DNA of 64,000 bases from Umezawaea tangerina (GCF_003002815.1 NZ_PVTF01000020.1:1-64000), one strand, 5' to 3'; positions 46,331-55,638 are shown, counted from the stretch's first letter. The notes: generated by a model from the sequence alone, not told the origin. Numbers and translations: made by a program.

Positions 46331-47992
46331 TCAGTGCGCGGGCGGCGCCGCGACCGGGTCGGACCCCACGGCCGTGCGCAGCGGGATCTCCTTGATGAAC
46401 CACGTGGTGACGAACGCCAGGATCATCACGAACGCGCCGGTCAGGAACACCGCGTCGATCGACTCGGCGAAGCCCTCCAGGAACGGCCGCGCCAGCCGGG
46501 GGTCGACCTGCTGGAGGAACGAGGAGTCCTGCAGGACGCCCGCGTTGCCGCCGCCCTGGAACGCGTCCAGGACCGGCTTGTTGACCGGGTTGTTCAGCAC
46601 CGCCGGGTCGCGCAGGGCCGCCTGGAACTCGGGCGTGGGCACGATCCGGGCGAACGCGTCCCTGATGCTGTCCGGCACCGTGCTGAACAGGATCGACAGG
46701 AACACCGCGACGCCGACCGTGCCGCCCATCTGGCGGAAGAACGTGGCGGACGCGGTGGCGACGCCGAGGTCGCGCATCGGGACGGCGTTCTGCGCGGCGA
46801 TCGTGAGGGTCTGCATGCAGTTGCCGAGACCGAAGCCGAACAGGGTCATGAAGATCATCGGCTGCCAGATCGCCGAGTCCGCGTCCACCGTGTGGAAGAG
46901 GAACATCGCGACGACCATCAGCGCCGTGCCGATGATCGGGAAGATCTTGTAGCGGCCCGTGCGCGAGGTGATCTGGCCGGACAGGATGGAGCCGGTCATG
47001 ATGCCCAGCGTCATCGGGATCATCAGCAGGCCCGCCTCGGTGGGCGTGTGGCCCTTCACGATCTGCAGGTACTGCGGGATCATCGAGATGCCGCCGAACA
47101 TGCCGATGCCGACGATGAACCCGGCGATGATGATCATCGTGAACGTCGAGGTGTTGAACAGCTTGAGCGGGATCAGCGCCTCGTCGCCCATCCTGGACTC
47201 GACCCAGATGAACAGCGCCACGCCGAGCACGCCGATGACGTAGCAGCTGACCGACCCGACGGAGCCCCAGCCCCACTCGCGGCCCTGCTCGGCCACGATC
47301 AGCAGCGGCACGATGCCCACGGTCAGGAACAGCGCGCCCCAGTAGTCGATGCGGTGGTCGTGCGCCTCGTGCGGGAGCCTGAGCACGCGGAACACGACGG
47401 CCAGCGCGACGATGCCGATCGGCACGTTGACCAGGAACACCCAGCGCCAGCCGGTGACCCCGAGGATGGTGTCCTGACCTGCGAGGAAGCCGCCGATGAC
47501 CGGCCCGAGCACGCTCGAGGTGCCGAACACCGCGAGGAAGTAGCCCTGGTACTTGGCGCGCTCGCGCGGCGGCATCATGTCGGCGATGATCGTGAACGCC
47601 AGCGACATCAGACCGCCCGCGCCGAGCCCCTGGATCGCGCGGAACGCGGCCAGCTCGTACATCGACGTGGAGAACGTGCAGGCGAGCGAGCCGGCCACGA
47701 AGATCGTGATGGCGGTCAGGTAGAACGGCCGCCTGCCGTAGATGTCCGAGAGCTTGCCGTAGATCGGCGTCGAGATCGTCGACGTGATCAGGTACGCGGT
47801 CGTCGCCCAGGCCTGGAGGCTCAGCCCCTGCAGGTCGTCCGCGATCGTCCGGATGGACGTGCCGACGATCGTCTGATCGAGTGCCGCCAGGAACATGCCG
47901 ATCATCAGGCCGCTCAGCACGGCCAGGATCTGCTTGTGGGTGAGCTGGGGAGCCCCAGCCTCGGCGTTGACCATTGGACGAGTCTGCGCCAT
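46331..47992 (-). CDS. DHA2-type MFS transporter
   Basis: A 553-residue 14-helix exporter: MFLAALDQTIVGTSIRTIADDL (motif D1/first helix), GKLSDIYGRRPFYL (motif A), GLGAGGLMSLAFTIIADMMPPRERAKYQGY and the motif C region SSVLGPVIGGFLAG. A large loop before the last helix (PTPEFQAALRDPAVLNN...) is normal for the EmrB/LfrA-like group. Single gene, no adjacent regulator. Distinct from the MarR-linked pump at 28314. Confidence 0.93.
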   Translation of the reverse strand: MAQTRPMVNAEAGAPQLTHKQILAVLSGLMIGMFLAALDQTIVGTSIRTIADDLQGLSLQAWATTAYLITSTISTPIYGKLSDIYGRRPFYLTAITIFVAGSLACTFSTSMYELAAFRAIQGLGAGGLMSLAFTIIADMMPPRERAKYQGYFLAVFGTSSVLGPVIGGFLAGQDTILGVTGWRWVFLVNVPIGIVALAVVFRVLRLPHEAHDHRIDYWGALFLTVGIVPLLIVAEQGREWGWGSVGSVSCYVIGVLGVALFIWVESRMGDEALIPLKLFNTSTFTMIIIAGFIVGIGMFGGISMIPQYLQIVKGHTPTEAGLLMIPMTLGIMTGSILSGQITSRTGRYKIFPIIGTALMVVAMFLFHTVDADSAIWQPMIFMTLFGFGLGNCMQTLTIAAQNAVPMRDLGVATASATFFRQMGGTVGVAVFLSILFSTVPDSIRDAFARIVPTPEFQAALRDPAVLNNPVNKPVLDAFQGGGNAGVLQDSSFLQQVDPRLARPFLEGFAESIDAVFLTGAFVMILAFVTTWFIKEIPLRTAVGSDPVAAPPAH

Positions 47993-48099
47993 GCGCGGGG
48001 ATGCCGCTGCACGATTACCGCCGGTCGGGGGACCTTATGTGCCCGGTTGTCGTCTTCGCCCCGGTTCCGGTGTGAGGCGCGTGACGCTAGCTTGGGACC

Positions 48100-49479
48100 A
48101 TGGCACTGGTCGAGGAACTCCGCGCGGCGTTGGGTCCGAACGCCGTCCTGACCGACACCGACGTGACGTCCGCCTACCAGCGCGACATGATGCCGTTGGC
48201 CCCGTTCGGCACCCCGCTCGCCGTGGTGCTGCCGACCGGCACCGAGCAGGTGCAGGCCGTGGTGCGGGCGTGCGCGGCCGCCGGGGTGCCGATCGTGCCG
48301 CGCGGCGCGGGCAGCGGCCTGTCCGGGGCGGCCAACGCGGTCGACGGGTGCGTGGTGCTGGTGACCACGAAGATGAACGCGATCGTGGAGATCGACGCGG
48401 ACAACCGGCTCGCCGTCGTCGAGCCCGGCGTGGTCAACCTAGACCTGCGCGGCGCCGTGGAGAAGAACGGCCTGTTCTACCCGCCGGACCCGTCGAGCTA
48501 CGACTGGTGCACGATCGGCGGCAACCTGTCCACGAACGCGGGCGGGCTGTGCTGCGTGAAGTACGGCGTGACCACGGACTCCGTGCTCGGCCTCGAGGTC
48601 GTGCTGGCCGACGGCGAGCTGCTCAAGACCGGTCGCCGGACCGTGAAGGGCGTCGCGGGCTACGACCTGACGAAGCTGTTCATCGGCAGCGAGGGCACGC
48701 TCGGCGTGATCACCAGGGCGACGCTGGCGCTGCGGCCGCTGCCGCAGGCCCCGGTGACGCTGGTGGCGGCGTTCACCAGCACGGAGGCGGCCGGGGCGGC
48801 GGTCAGCGCGGTCGTGCGCGAGGGCCTGGTGCCGTCGTTGATGGAGATCATGGACCGCACCTCGATCGAGGCGGTCGAGCTGTACCTGAAGACCGAGCTG
48901 GGCGCCGGACCCGGCTGCGCCGCGCTGCTCATCTGCCAGTCCGACACCGGTGTCGAGACCGGGATGCGCGAGCTGGCCGTGATCGAGGAGCTCTGCCGCA
49001 ACGCGGGCGCCGAGCTCGTCTACGCCACCGAGGACGTCTCCGAGGGCCGCGACCTGCTGACCGCCCGCCGCGCCGTGCTGACCGCGCTGGAGGTCTACGG
49101 CGCGTGGCTCACCGACGACGTGTGCGTGCCGCGCACGCGGATCGCCGAGCTCATCGCGGGCTGCGAGCGGGTGAGCGCCGAGGTTGGGCTGCGCATCGCC
49201 GTCGTCGGCCACGCGGGCGACGGCAACATGCACCCCACGATCGTCTACGACCCCGCGTCCGAAGACGAGTTCGCCCGCGCCCGCAAGGCTTTCGACGACA
49301 TCCTCGCGATCGGCCTCGGCCTGGGCGGCACGGTCACCGGCGAGCACGGCATCGGCAAGATCAAGCGCGAGTGGCTGGAACGCGAGATCGGTCCCGTCGG
49401 TCTGCGCGTGCACCGCGAGATCAAGCGCGCCCTCGACCCCGGCAACCTGTTCAACCCCGGCTCGATGTTCTCGCTGTAG
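48100..49479 (+). CDS. FAD-linked oxidase, glycolate oxidase GlcD/D-lactate dehydrogenase type
   Basis: A 459-residue flavoprotein: VPRGAGSGLSGAANAVDGCVVL (FAD PP-loop), GGNLSTNAGGLCCVKYGVT and GSEGTLGVITRATLALRPLP in the FAD domain. In the substrate domain are VVGHAGDGNMHPTIVYD with metal His and GEHGIGKIKREWL. It oxidises a 2-hydroxyacid such as glycolate or D-lactate. No GlcE/GlcF partners adjoin. Followed by a terminator. Confidence 0.93.
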   Translation: MALVEELRAALGPNAVLTDTDVTSAYQRDMMPLAPFGTPLAVVLPTGTEQVQAVVRACAAAGVPIVPRGAGSGLSGAANAVDGCVVLVTTKMNAIVEIDADNRLAVVEPGVVNLDLRGAVEKNGLFYPPDPSSYDWCTIGGNLSTNAGGLCCVKYGVTTDSVLGLEVVLADGELLKTGRRTVKGVAGYDLTKLFIGSEGTLGVITRATLALRPLPQAPVTLVAAFTSTEAAGAAVSAVVREGLVPSLMEIMDRTSIEAVELYLKTELGAGPGCAALLICQSDTGVETGMRELAVIEELCRNAGAELVYATEDVSEGRDLLTARRAVLTALEVYGAWLTDDVCVPRTRIAELIAGCERVSAEVGLRIAVVGHAGDGNMHPTIVYDPASEDEFARARKAFDDILAIGLGLGGTVTGEHGIGKIKREWLEREIGPVGLRVHREIKRALDPGNLFNPGSMFSL

Positions 49480-49483
49480 CAAT

Positions 49484-49530
49484 GACTTCGGGGCACGACC
49501 GTCCGAACAGGACGGTCGCGCCCCGAAGTC
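49484..49530. terminator. Nested hairpin terminator
   Basis: Outer stem GACTTCGGGGC/GCCCCGAAGTC (11 bp) encloses an inner GACCGTCC/GGACGGTC stem. Lies between convergent genes ending at 49479 and 49533. Confidence 0.9.
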
Positions 49531-49532
49531 GG

Positions 49533-50537
49533 CTAGGACGCGGGGGTTCCCGGTGCCGGGTCGTGGGGAGTGGTGACGGGCGGGTTCACCGGGGTCGGCG
49601 CGATGGTGAACCGGCACGGCGGCTCCGGCCGGGAGAGGTCGCCCATCACGTCCCGCGCGCGAGCCGTCCACTCGTAGGTGTGCCCGTCGACGGTGAAGCC
49701 CTCGGGCAGCCGGACCTCCATCGGCCCGTTCTCGCCGTAGTCGACGACGGTGGTGAACGCCGCGCTGGGGTCGGCAGCGTCCCACGCCGTGAAGACGGTC
49801 TGCGACCAGCCGTACCACGGGTTCCGCCGGAGCGCGCCGAGCACGGGCCGCGGGCTCAGCGTGTAGTTCCCGTCCCACCGGCAGGCCTCGCCGTCGACCG
49901 TGGGGTCGGCGGGTGCGGTGGGCGCGTCGGTGTACACGAGGTCGATCGAGAGGTCGTCGGCGTACTTCCTGCCGTAGGCCGGGTCGCCCATCCGCTCCTC
50001 GGGCATGAGCAGCGCCAGCGTCAGCGACATCTCCTGGCTTCCTGCCGCGTCCCGCACCTCGTCGAGCACGTCCCAGGTGATCCGGGACGACACGCACCCC
50101 GGCTCCGCACCGGTCTGCTCGACCCTGGAGAGCTCGGCGGGCTGGTTGAGCCACGACGGGTTGTGCGCCACCTCGGTCCGCCACAGCTCGGTCGCCCGCG
50201 GCTTCGCGCAGTCGTTGGCGGAGATCTCGGTGACCGACACCGTTGCCGAGACGATCTCGACCTCGAAGTAGTTCTGCAGCAGGAACGTGAAGTAGGACTT
50301 CGAGGTGCGTTCCGGCCCGTTCCCGTCCCGCCACGTCCCGACCGGGGCCATGCGGTAGTCGAGGTCGTCCTCCGACGGCCGGGCGGAGTCCGCGATCCTG
50401 AGCAGGTTCGCGGACGAGTGCACCGGGCTGGGCATCGCCGAGGCGGGCGCGGCGGAGTACGCCACCACCCCGGTCGTCGCCAGCCCGCTGATCAGCAGCG
50501 CGCCCAAGGCACGCCGAACTGCTTTCCTGGTCGCCAT
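49533..50537 (-). CDS. Secreted hypothetical protein
   Basis: A 334-residue protein with a clear Sec signal peptide (ATRKAVRRALGALLISGLAT..., cleavage after APASA near residue 34). The mature part has several Trp and three to four Cys and looks beta-rich (TVSVTEISAND, YEWTARARDVMGD), and ends with a Pro/Thr-rich tail. GGGGGG lies 8 bases before ATG 50537. Not recognised; likely extracellular. Confidence 0.75.
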   Translation of the reverse strand: MATRKAVRRALGALLISGLATTGVVAYSAAPASAMPSPVHSSANLLRIADSARPSEDDLDYRMAPVGTWRDGNGPERTSKSYFTFLLQNYFEVEIVSATVSVTEISANDCAKPRATELWRTEVAHNPSWLNQPAELSRVEQTGAEPGCVSSRITWDVLDEVRDAAGSQEMSLTLALLMPEERMGDPAYGRKYADDLSIDLVYTDAPTAPADPTVDGEACRWDGNYTLSPRPVLGALRRNPWYGWSQTVFTAWDAADPSAAFTTVVDYGENGPMEVRLPEGFTVDGHTYEWTARARDVMGDLSRPEPPCRFTIAPTPVNPPVTTPHDPAPGTPAS

Positions 50538-50677
50538 TCCCAGTCCCCCCAGAGGTTCCCGGCGACGTGCGCCGCCGGGTGCACAGGCGGAACCCTGGCG
50601 GCGGGGGACCCCGTGCCGCAAGTGCTACCGGGAAGTCGGTACGGACTCGCCTGGGGGAGGCGTTCGGTGCTCCGGGG

Positions 50678-51433
50678 TCAGCGGTCGCGGTCCACGCGCG
50701 GGATGTACTGGGTGGCCTCCGCGTCCACGGGCGGGAACACCTGGGTGATGTCGGCGGCTTCCTGCTCCACCAGGGACTTCTTCTCGCGGCGCGCCTTGAG
50801 GAACTCGATGATGATCGGCACGACCGACACGAGGACGATCAGGATCAGCATCATCTCGATGTTCTTGCGCACGAAGTCGATCTGGCCGAGGAAGTAGCCC
50901 AGGACGGTCAGGCCCGCGGCCCAGGCGACGCCGCCGATGGCCGAGTAGGTGAAGTACTTCTTCGGGTCCATCCGGCCGACGCCCGCCATGGCGGTGATGA
51001 ACGTGCGGACGATCGGCACGAAGCGGGCCATCACGATCGCGCGGGCGCCGTACTTCTCGAAGAAGCCCTCGGTCTTCTCGACGTACTCCTTCTTGAAGAT
51101 CTTGGAGTCCGGCTTGCTGAAGAGCGCGGGTCCGGCGCGGTGGCCGATGTAGTAGCCGACGACGTTGCCCGCCATCGCGCAGACGGTCACGAGCAGGCAC
51201 ACCAGCCACAGCGGGTAGTCCAGCGCGCCGGTGGCCACGAACAGCCCGGCGGTGAACAGCAGCGAGTCACCCGGCAGGAAGAAGCCGACCAGCAGGCCGC
51301 ACTCCGCGAAGATGATGAAGCACACCGCGAAGAGCGCGAACCCCCCGAAGCTGCTCAGGATGTACTCGGGGTTCAGCCACTGCGGGCCGAGGGCAACCGT
51401 GGAGGTGGTGAGCGCAGCCGTCACACACGACAC
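50678..51433 (-). CDS. DedA-family membrane protein
   Basis: A 251-residue DedA protein: FAECGLLVGFFLPGDSLLFTAGLFV, VVGYYIGHRAGPALF, and ARAIVMARFVPIVRTFITAMAGVGRMDPKKYF with the conserved Phe/Arg-x-Pro and Arg residues. The hydrophilic C-terminal tail (AADITQVFPPVDAEATQYIPRVDRDR) is an extension absent from the other DedA copy here. Lipid transport role inferred. Confidence 0.92.
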   Translation of the reverse strand: MSCVTAALTTSTVALGPQWLNPEYILSSFGGFALFAVCFIIFAECGLLVGFFLPGDSLLFTAGLFVATGALDYPLWLVCLLVTVCAMAGNVVGYYIGHRAGPALFSKPDSKIFKKEYVEKTEGFFEKYGARAIVMARFVPIVRTFITAMAGVGRMDPKKYFTYSAIGGVAWAAGLTVLGYFLGQIDFVRKNIEMMLILIVLVSVVPIIIEFLKARREKKSLVEQEAADITQVFPPVDAEATQYIPRVDRDR

Positions 51434-51480
51434 CGTACAGGCTGGACGAACTGGTCATCCCCGACGTCGACCGTGGGCGT

Positions 51481-51675
51481 TCAGCGCAACGTGAAGACCC
51501 CGACGACCGTTCCCGCGGCCAGTCCGAGGAGCACGGCGAGCAGCAGCACCCACCAGATGGACAGCGACGGCGGGCGCTCCGGCGCGGCGGGCGCGGGCCG
51601 CACCACGTGCAGGCCGGAGCTGGTGGCCTGCGCGCGCAACGCGTTGGCCACCAGCCGTTCCTGGTCGTCGTGCAT
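51481..51675 (-). CDS. Small single-pass membrane protein
   Basis: A 64-residue frame with a hydrophilic N-terminus (HDDQERLVANALRAQATSSGLHVVRP) and one C-terminal helix (WWVLLLAVLLGLAAGTVVGVF). It fits a small tail-anchored protein with the GC codon bias of a real gene. It sits between nagA and the DedA gene, on the same strand. Function unknown. Confidence 0.6.
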   Translation of the reverse strand: MHDDQERLVANALRAQATSSGLHVVRPAPAAPERPPSLSIWWVLLLAVLLGLAAGTVVGVFTLR

Positions 51676-51703
51676 GACCTCGAAACTAGCCGATCGGGTC
51701 GGT

Positions 51704-52861
51704 CTAGTCCTTCACCCACGCGCCCTTGCTCATCACGTCGCGCGGCCGCAGCTCGGAGTCCAGCACGACCAGGTCCGCCGCGAGCCCGGCGCGCAGCTCG
51801 CCGGTCTGGTCACCCAGACCGAGCAGTGCGGCGGGCCGGGTGGACGCCGCGTGCGACGCCTCGACGATGCTCAGCCCACAAGCCGTAACAGCGTTGCGGA
51901 ACGCCGCGTCCATGGTCAGGGTGCTGCCCGCCAACGAGCCGCCGCCCGCGAGCGTCGGCACGCCGTCCACGACGCGCACCTCCAGGCCGCCCACGTCGTA
52001 GACGCCGTCGCCGACCCCGGCCGCCGCGATGGCGTCGGTGATCAGCACGGTCCGGCCCGCGCCCGCGTGCTTCGCGGCCAGGTGCACGGTCGTCGGGTGC
52101 AGGTGCACGAGGTCGCAGATCAGCTCGACGGTGACCCGCTCGTCGTCCAGCAACGCGCCGATCGGGCCGGGCTCGCGGTGGTGCAGCGGGCGCATGCCGT
52201 TGAACAGGTGCGTCGCCACGGTCGAGCCCGCCTCGATGGCGGGCCGGATCTGCGCCTCGGTGCCGTCGGTGTGGCCGACGGCGGCCAGGACATCGTTGTC
52301 GACCAGCAGCCGGACGGCCTCGACCGCGCCCTCCAGCTCGGGGGCCAGCGTGATCATCCGGACCGCGCCCTTGCCCGCGTCGAGCAGCCTGGTCACCGAG
52401 TCGCGGTCCGGCGGCCGCAGGATCGCCGGGTCGTGCGCGCCGCACCGGGCGGCCGACAGGAACGGGCCCTCCAGGTGCAGGCCCGAGATCAGGCCCTCCT
52501 GCACCAGTTCGGCCAGCTTCGCGATCTGCTCCACCATCTCCGGCACCGGCCGCGACACCAGGCTGGCCAGCAGCGTGGTCGTGCCGTGCCTGCGGTGCGC
52601 CGACGCCGCCTTGCGCACCCGGTCGGGGTCGGCGTTGGTGAACGCCTCACCGCCGCCGCCGTGGCAGTGGATGTCGACGAAACCAGGAACCACCAACGAC
52701 CCGCCCACGTCCGTGGTCGGCCCGTCGGGCGGGGTGCCCTCGCCGACGGCCAGGATCCGGCCGTCGCGCACCGCCAGCCAGCCGGACTTGAGCACGCCGT
52801 CCGGCGTGACCACCCGACCACCGGTCAAGGTCACGTCCACCGGTCCGCCCCACGTGCTCAT
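51704..52861 (-). CDS. nagA: N-acetylglucosamine-6-phosphate deacetylase
   Basis: A 385-residue amidohydrolase: GFVDIHCHGGGG (metal His pair), LHLEGPFLSAARCGAHD, VGHTDGT, THLFNGMRPLHHREPG and TDAIAAAG with the catalytic Asp. It converts GlcNAc-6-phosphate to glucosamine-6-phosphate. ATG overlaps the kinase stop (ATGA), so kinase and deacetylase are made together and act in sequence. A DasR-type operator lies upstream of the operon. Confidence 0.95.
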   Translation of the reverse strand: MSTWGGPVDVTLTGGRVVTPDGVLKSGWLAVRDGRILAVGEGTPPDGPTTDVGGSLVVPGFVDIHCHGGGGEAFTNADPDRVRKAASAHRRHGTTTLLASLVSRPVPEMVEQIAKLAELVQEGLISGLHLEGPFLSAARCGAHDPAILRPPDRDSVTRLLDAGKGAVRMITLAPELEGAVEAVRLLVDNDVLAAVGHTDGTEAQIRPAIEAGSTVATHLFNGMRPLHHREPGPIGALLDDERVTVELICDLVHLHPTTVHLAAKHAGAGRTVLITDAIAAAGVGDGVYDVGGLEVRVVDGVPTLAGGGSLAGSTLTMDAAFRNAVTACGLSIVEASHAASTRPAALLGLGDQTGELRAGLAADLVVLDSELRPRDVMSKGAWVKD

Positions 52862-53790
52862 GAACCCTCCAACTCGTCGATGGCGAGCAGCGCCGCACCG
52901 AGGCAACCGGCCTCGTCGCCGAGCGCGGCCAGCCGCAGTTCAGGTCGTCGCTGGAAGGTGATCAACCCGTCCAGCTTCTTGCCCAGTGGCGCGACCAGCA
53001 GGTCGCCGGACAGCGCGAGTCCGCCGCCGAGCACGACCGCCTCCGGCCCGAGCACGCCCGCCAGCACCACGATCCCCCTGGCGAGGGCGTCGATCGCCTC
53101 GTCCCACACGACCGCCGCGTCGTCGTCACCCGCGCGGACCATGGCGGCCACCTCCGCCGCGCCGCCCACCCGGACGCCGGTCCGCTCGGTGAACCGGCGG
53201 GCGATGCCCCCGGAGGACGCGCGCACCTCGACGCACCCGGTCTGCCCGCAGCCGCACGGGTCCCCGTGGCCGACGTCGACGTGGCCGACCTCGCCCGCGT
53301 ACCCGCCGCCGCCGTAGATCCGGCCGTCCAGCACGAGCGCGCCCGCGATCCCGGTGCCGATCGGCATGATCACCGCGTTGCGCAGGCCGCGCGCGGCGCC
53401 CATCCGGCACTCGGCGAGACCGCCCGCGCGCACGTCGTGTCCGAACGCGACGGTCAGCCCGGTGCGCTCGGCGATGAGATCCCGGAACGGGAAGTCGTTC
53501 CAGCCCAGGTTGGTGGAGTACACCCCGATGCCCTCGCGCTCGTCCACGACGCCGGGAACGACGACGCCGACGGCGTCGATCCCGTGCTCGGCGGTCGGCC
53601 GCAGCGCGTCGACGACGTCGACCACCAGGTCGACGACCGCCTCGGCTGTCGACGGACCGTCCACACCCCTGGGGGTACCCCGCCGCCGCTGTTCCACCGC
53701 GACGACGCGCTCGGGCGTACCCGCCACCAGCGCCGCTTTGGTCTCGGTTCCGCCGACGTCGACGGCCACCACGTGTCTCGTGCGTGCCAC
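52858..53790 (-). CDS. nagK: ROK-family kinase, probable N-acetylglucosamine kinase
   Basis: A 310-residue ROK kinase: VVAVDVGGTETKAALVAG (phosphate loop), GHDVRAGGLAEC with the catalytic Asp, PIGTGIAGALVLDG, and the zinc motif GHVDVGHGDPCGCGQTGCVE. Coupling to nagA makes free GlcNAc the likely substrate, though glucose or another hexose is possible from sequence alone. GTG 53790 begins 29 bases from a DasR-type site. The long frame upstream is out of family. Confidence 0.87.
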   Translation of the reverse strand: MARTRHVVAVDVGGTETKAALVAGTPERVVAVEQRRRGTPRGVDGPSTAEAVVDLVVDVVDALRPTAEHGIDAVGVVVPGVVDEREGIGVYSTNLGWNDFPFRDLIAERTGLTVAFGHDVRAGGLAECRMGAARGLRNAVIMPIGTGIAGALVLDGRIYGGGGYAGEVGHVDVGHGDPCGCGQTGCVEVRASSGGIARRFTERTGVRVGGAAEVAAMVRAGDDDAAVVWDEAIDALARGIVVLAGVLGPEAVVLGGGLALSGDLLVAPLGKKLDGLITFQRRPELRLAALGDEAGCLGAALLAIDELEGS

Positions 53791-53819
53791 GAGGGTCGAT
53801 ACTGCGGCATGCACCGCCC

Positions 53820-53835
53820 ATTGGTCTATACCAAG
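53820..53835. promoter_or_regulatory. DasR-type (dre) operator
   Basis: ATTGGTCTATACCAAG closely fits the dre consensus ACTGGTCTAGACCACT of the GntR regulator DasR. It lies between the divergent nagK-nagA operon and the DeoR gene and should repress both until glucosamine-6-phosphate is high. Confidence 0.8.
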
Positions 53836-53862
53836 CACCGGAATGGGTCCGGTCGCGGAATC

Positions 53863-54636
53863 ATGTGGGCGATGAACCGGTACGAGCGGCTCACCGCCCT
53901 GTTGGAGATGCTCGCCGCCCGCGGCCGCCTCGGGACCGACGAGGCGGCGGCCGAGCTGGGCGTCTCGGGGGCCACCATCCGCCGGGACCTCGACCACCTC
54001 GCCGAGCAGCAGCTGCTCAGCCGGACGCACGGCGGGGCGATCGCCCAGGCCGTGTCCTACGACCTCCCGATGCGCTACAAGAGCACCCTCAAAGCCGACG
54101 ACAAGCAGCGCATCGGCCGGGCCGCGGCGACCCTCGCCGAACCGGGCTCGGTGGTCGGGCTGACCGGCGGCACCACCGTCACCGAGGTGGCCAGGGGGCT
54201 CGTGACCAGGCCGGACCTCGACCTGACCGTGGTGACCAACGCCCTCAACATCGCGGGCGAGCTGGTCGTCCGACCGCGGGTGAAGCTCGTCGTCACCGGC
54301 GGGGTGGCGCGGCCGCAGTCCTACCAGCTGATCGGTCCGCTGGCGGCCAGGATCGCCGACGAGCTGTCCCTGGACATCGCCTTCGTCGGCGTCGACGGCC
54401 TGGACCCGCAGCTCGGCGCCACCGCCCGCCACGAGGGCGAGGCGGAGCTGAACCGGGTCTTCGCCACCCACGCCGAACGCGTCGTCGTGGTCGCGCACTC
54501 GTCCAAGCTCGGCAGGCGGACCCTCGCCAAGATCTGCGGCACCGACGAGGTCGACGTGCTGGTGACCGACAAGGGCGCGACGGACCACACCGTCGCGCCG
54601 TACCTCGAACGCGGCGTGGAGGTCCACCGCGCCTAG
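53863..54636 (+). CDS. DeoR/GlpR-family regulator
   Basis: A 257-residue DeoR-type protein: RYERLTALLEMLAARGRLGTDEAAAELGVSGATIRRDLDHLAEQQLLSRTHGGAI (HTH), followed by the sugar-phosphate isomerase-like effector domain (GLTGGTTVTEVARGL, NIAGEL, VAHSSKLGRRTLAKICG). Start ATG 53863, with another ATG three codons later. Divergent from nagK-nagA, it may sense an amino-sugar phosphate, adding a second layer to DasR control. Confidence 0.92.
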   Translation: MWAMNRYERLTALLEMLAARGRLGTDEAAAELGVSGATIRRDLDHLAEQQLLSRTHGGAIAQAVSYDLPMRYKSTLKADDKQRIGRAAATLAEPGSVVGLTGGTTVTEVARGLVTRPDLDLTVVTNALNIAGELVVRPRVKLVVTGGVARPQSYQLIGPLAARIADELSLDIAFVGVDGLDPQLGATARHEGEAELNRVFATHAERVVVVAHSSKLGRRTLAKICGTDEVDVLVTDKGATDHTVAPYLERGVEVHRA

Positions 54637-54687
54637 CGCGACGCGGCCGTCCGGGACCACGCGGGCACCCGGCGGGTCATCGCGGGA

Positions 54688-55266
54688 CTAGCGCGCCGCC
54701 ATGATCTTCTGCAGCGCGTCGAGGGCACGGCTGGCCGTCGACTTCACGGTGCCCTTCGAGATCCCGGTGGCCTCGGCGATCTCCGCCTCGGACATGTCGC
54801 CGTAGTAGCGCAGCACGAGCACCTCGCGCTGCCTCGGCGGCAGCTGCTGGAGCGCCGCGACCACGGCCTGGTGCTCCGCCGTGAGCATCGCGAGGCTCTC
54901 GGCCGAACGCGCGTTCACCGCGTGCGGCGGCGTGTAGTCACGCGCCGTCTTGCGCCTGCGCAGCACGCTGCGCGACCCGTTGACGACCGCGGTCCGCAGG
55001 TACCCCAGGGCCGCCTGCGCGTCGCGCAGGTTGCCCCAGTTGCGGTGCAGACCCGTGAAGGCCTCCTGCACCACGTCCTCGGCTGTCGCGGGCTCGTCGA
55101 CGAGCAGCAGCGCCAGTCTGACCAACCGCATCCGGTGCTGGCGGTAGAGGTCCTCCAGCGTCAGCGGACCGGCGGGCGCCGGAGCGGCGCCGTCCTGGAT
55201 GCGGAGGTTGGTCAGCGTGTCCTGCACGCGCACGACGCCGCTGTTGTTCTGCTCGGGACCGACCAC
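54688..55266 (-). CDS. SigE-family ECF-like sigma factor
   Basis: A 192-residue sigma-70 factor: TLEDLYRQHRMRLVRLALLLVDEPATAEDVVQEAFTGLHRNW (region 2) and LQQLPPRQREVLVLRYYGDMSEAEIAEATGISKGTVKSTASRALDALQKIM (region 4). The DYTPPHA linker is typical of the actinobacterial SigE group. GTG 55266 is preferred because TAACGT ends seven bases before it, pointing to a leaderless start. No anti-sigma gene adjoins. Confidence 0.9.
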   Translation of the reverse strand: MVGPEQNNSGVVRVQDTLTNLRIQDGAAPAPAGPLTLEDLYRQHRMRLVRLALLLVDEPATAEDVVQEAFTGLHRNWGNLRDAQAALGYLRTAVVNGSRSVLRRRKTARDYTPPHAVNARSAESLAMLTAEHQAVVAALQQLPPRQREVLVLRYYGDMSEAEIAEATGISKGTVKSTASRALDALQKIMAAR

Positions 55267-55332
55267 GGGGAGGACGTTACCGGTCTCCGGGTAGCTTCGG
55301 TTCGGCAACACAGGTTCTCGCTGGAGGTGCGC

Positions 55333-55611
55333 ATGGCCAGGTTCGCGGTCGAGTTCGTGTACGGCCCAGACACGGCGAAGCTGGAGGAGGTCCGGCCGCG
55401 CCACCGGGAGTACCTGGACACGCTGGTGGAGAAGGGTGTCCTGCTGCTCTCGGGGCCCTACGCGGACGGGCTCGGGGCGCTGCTGGTGTTCGAGGCGGCG
55501 GACGAGGCGGAGGTGCGGGGGTACCTGGCGGCGGACCCGTACGCGCCGGCGGGGGTCGTGGGGAGGATCGGGGTGCGGGAGTGGAATGCGGTGAAGGGGA
55601 CGTTGCTTTAG
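55333..55611 (+). CDS. YciI-family protein
   Basis: A 92-residue YciI/YCII-related protein: RFAVEFVYGPDTAKLEEVRPRHREYLDTLVEKGVLLLSGPYADG carries the conserved His (RPRHREYL) and the SGP motif. GGAGGTGC lies before ATG 55333. Members are small dimeric proteins, some with dehalogenase-like activity; role here unknown. Confidence 0.88.
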   Translation: MARFAVEFVYGPDTAKLEEVRPRHREYLDTLVEKGVLLLSGPYADGLGALLVFEAADEAEVRGYLAADPYAPAGVVGRIGVREWNAVKGTLL

Positions 55612-55638
55612 GGGGTGTGTTCGCCGAGGTTGAGGCTG

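Noticed and set aside
47895-50897. 1000-codon plus-strand frame
   Set aside because: Out-of-phase shadow of the FAD-linked oxidase and antisense to the secreted protein; composition is Arg/Gly-rich noise.
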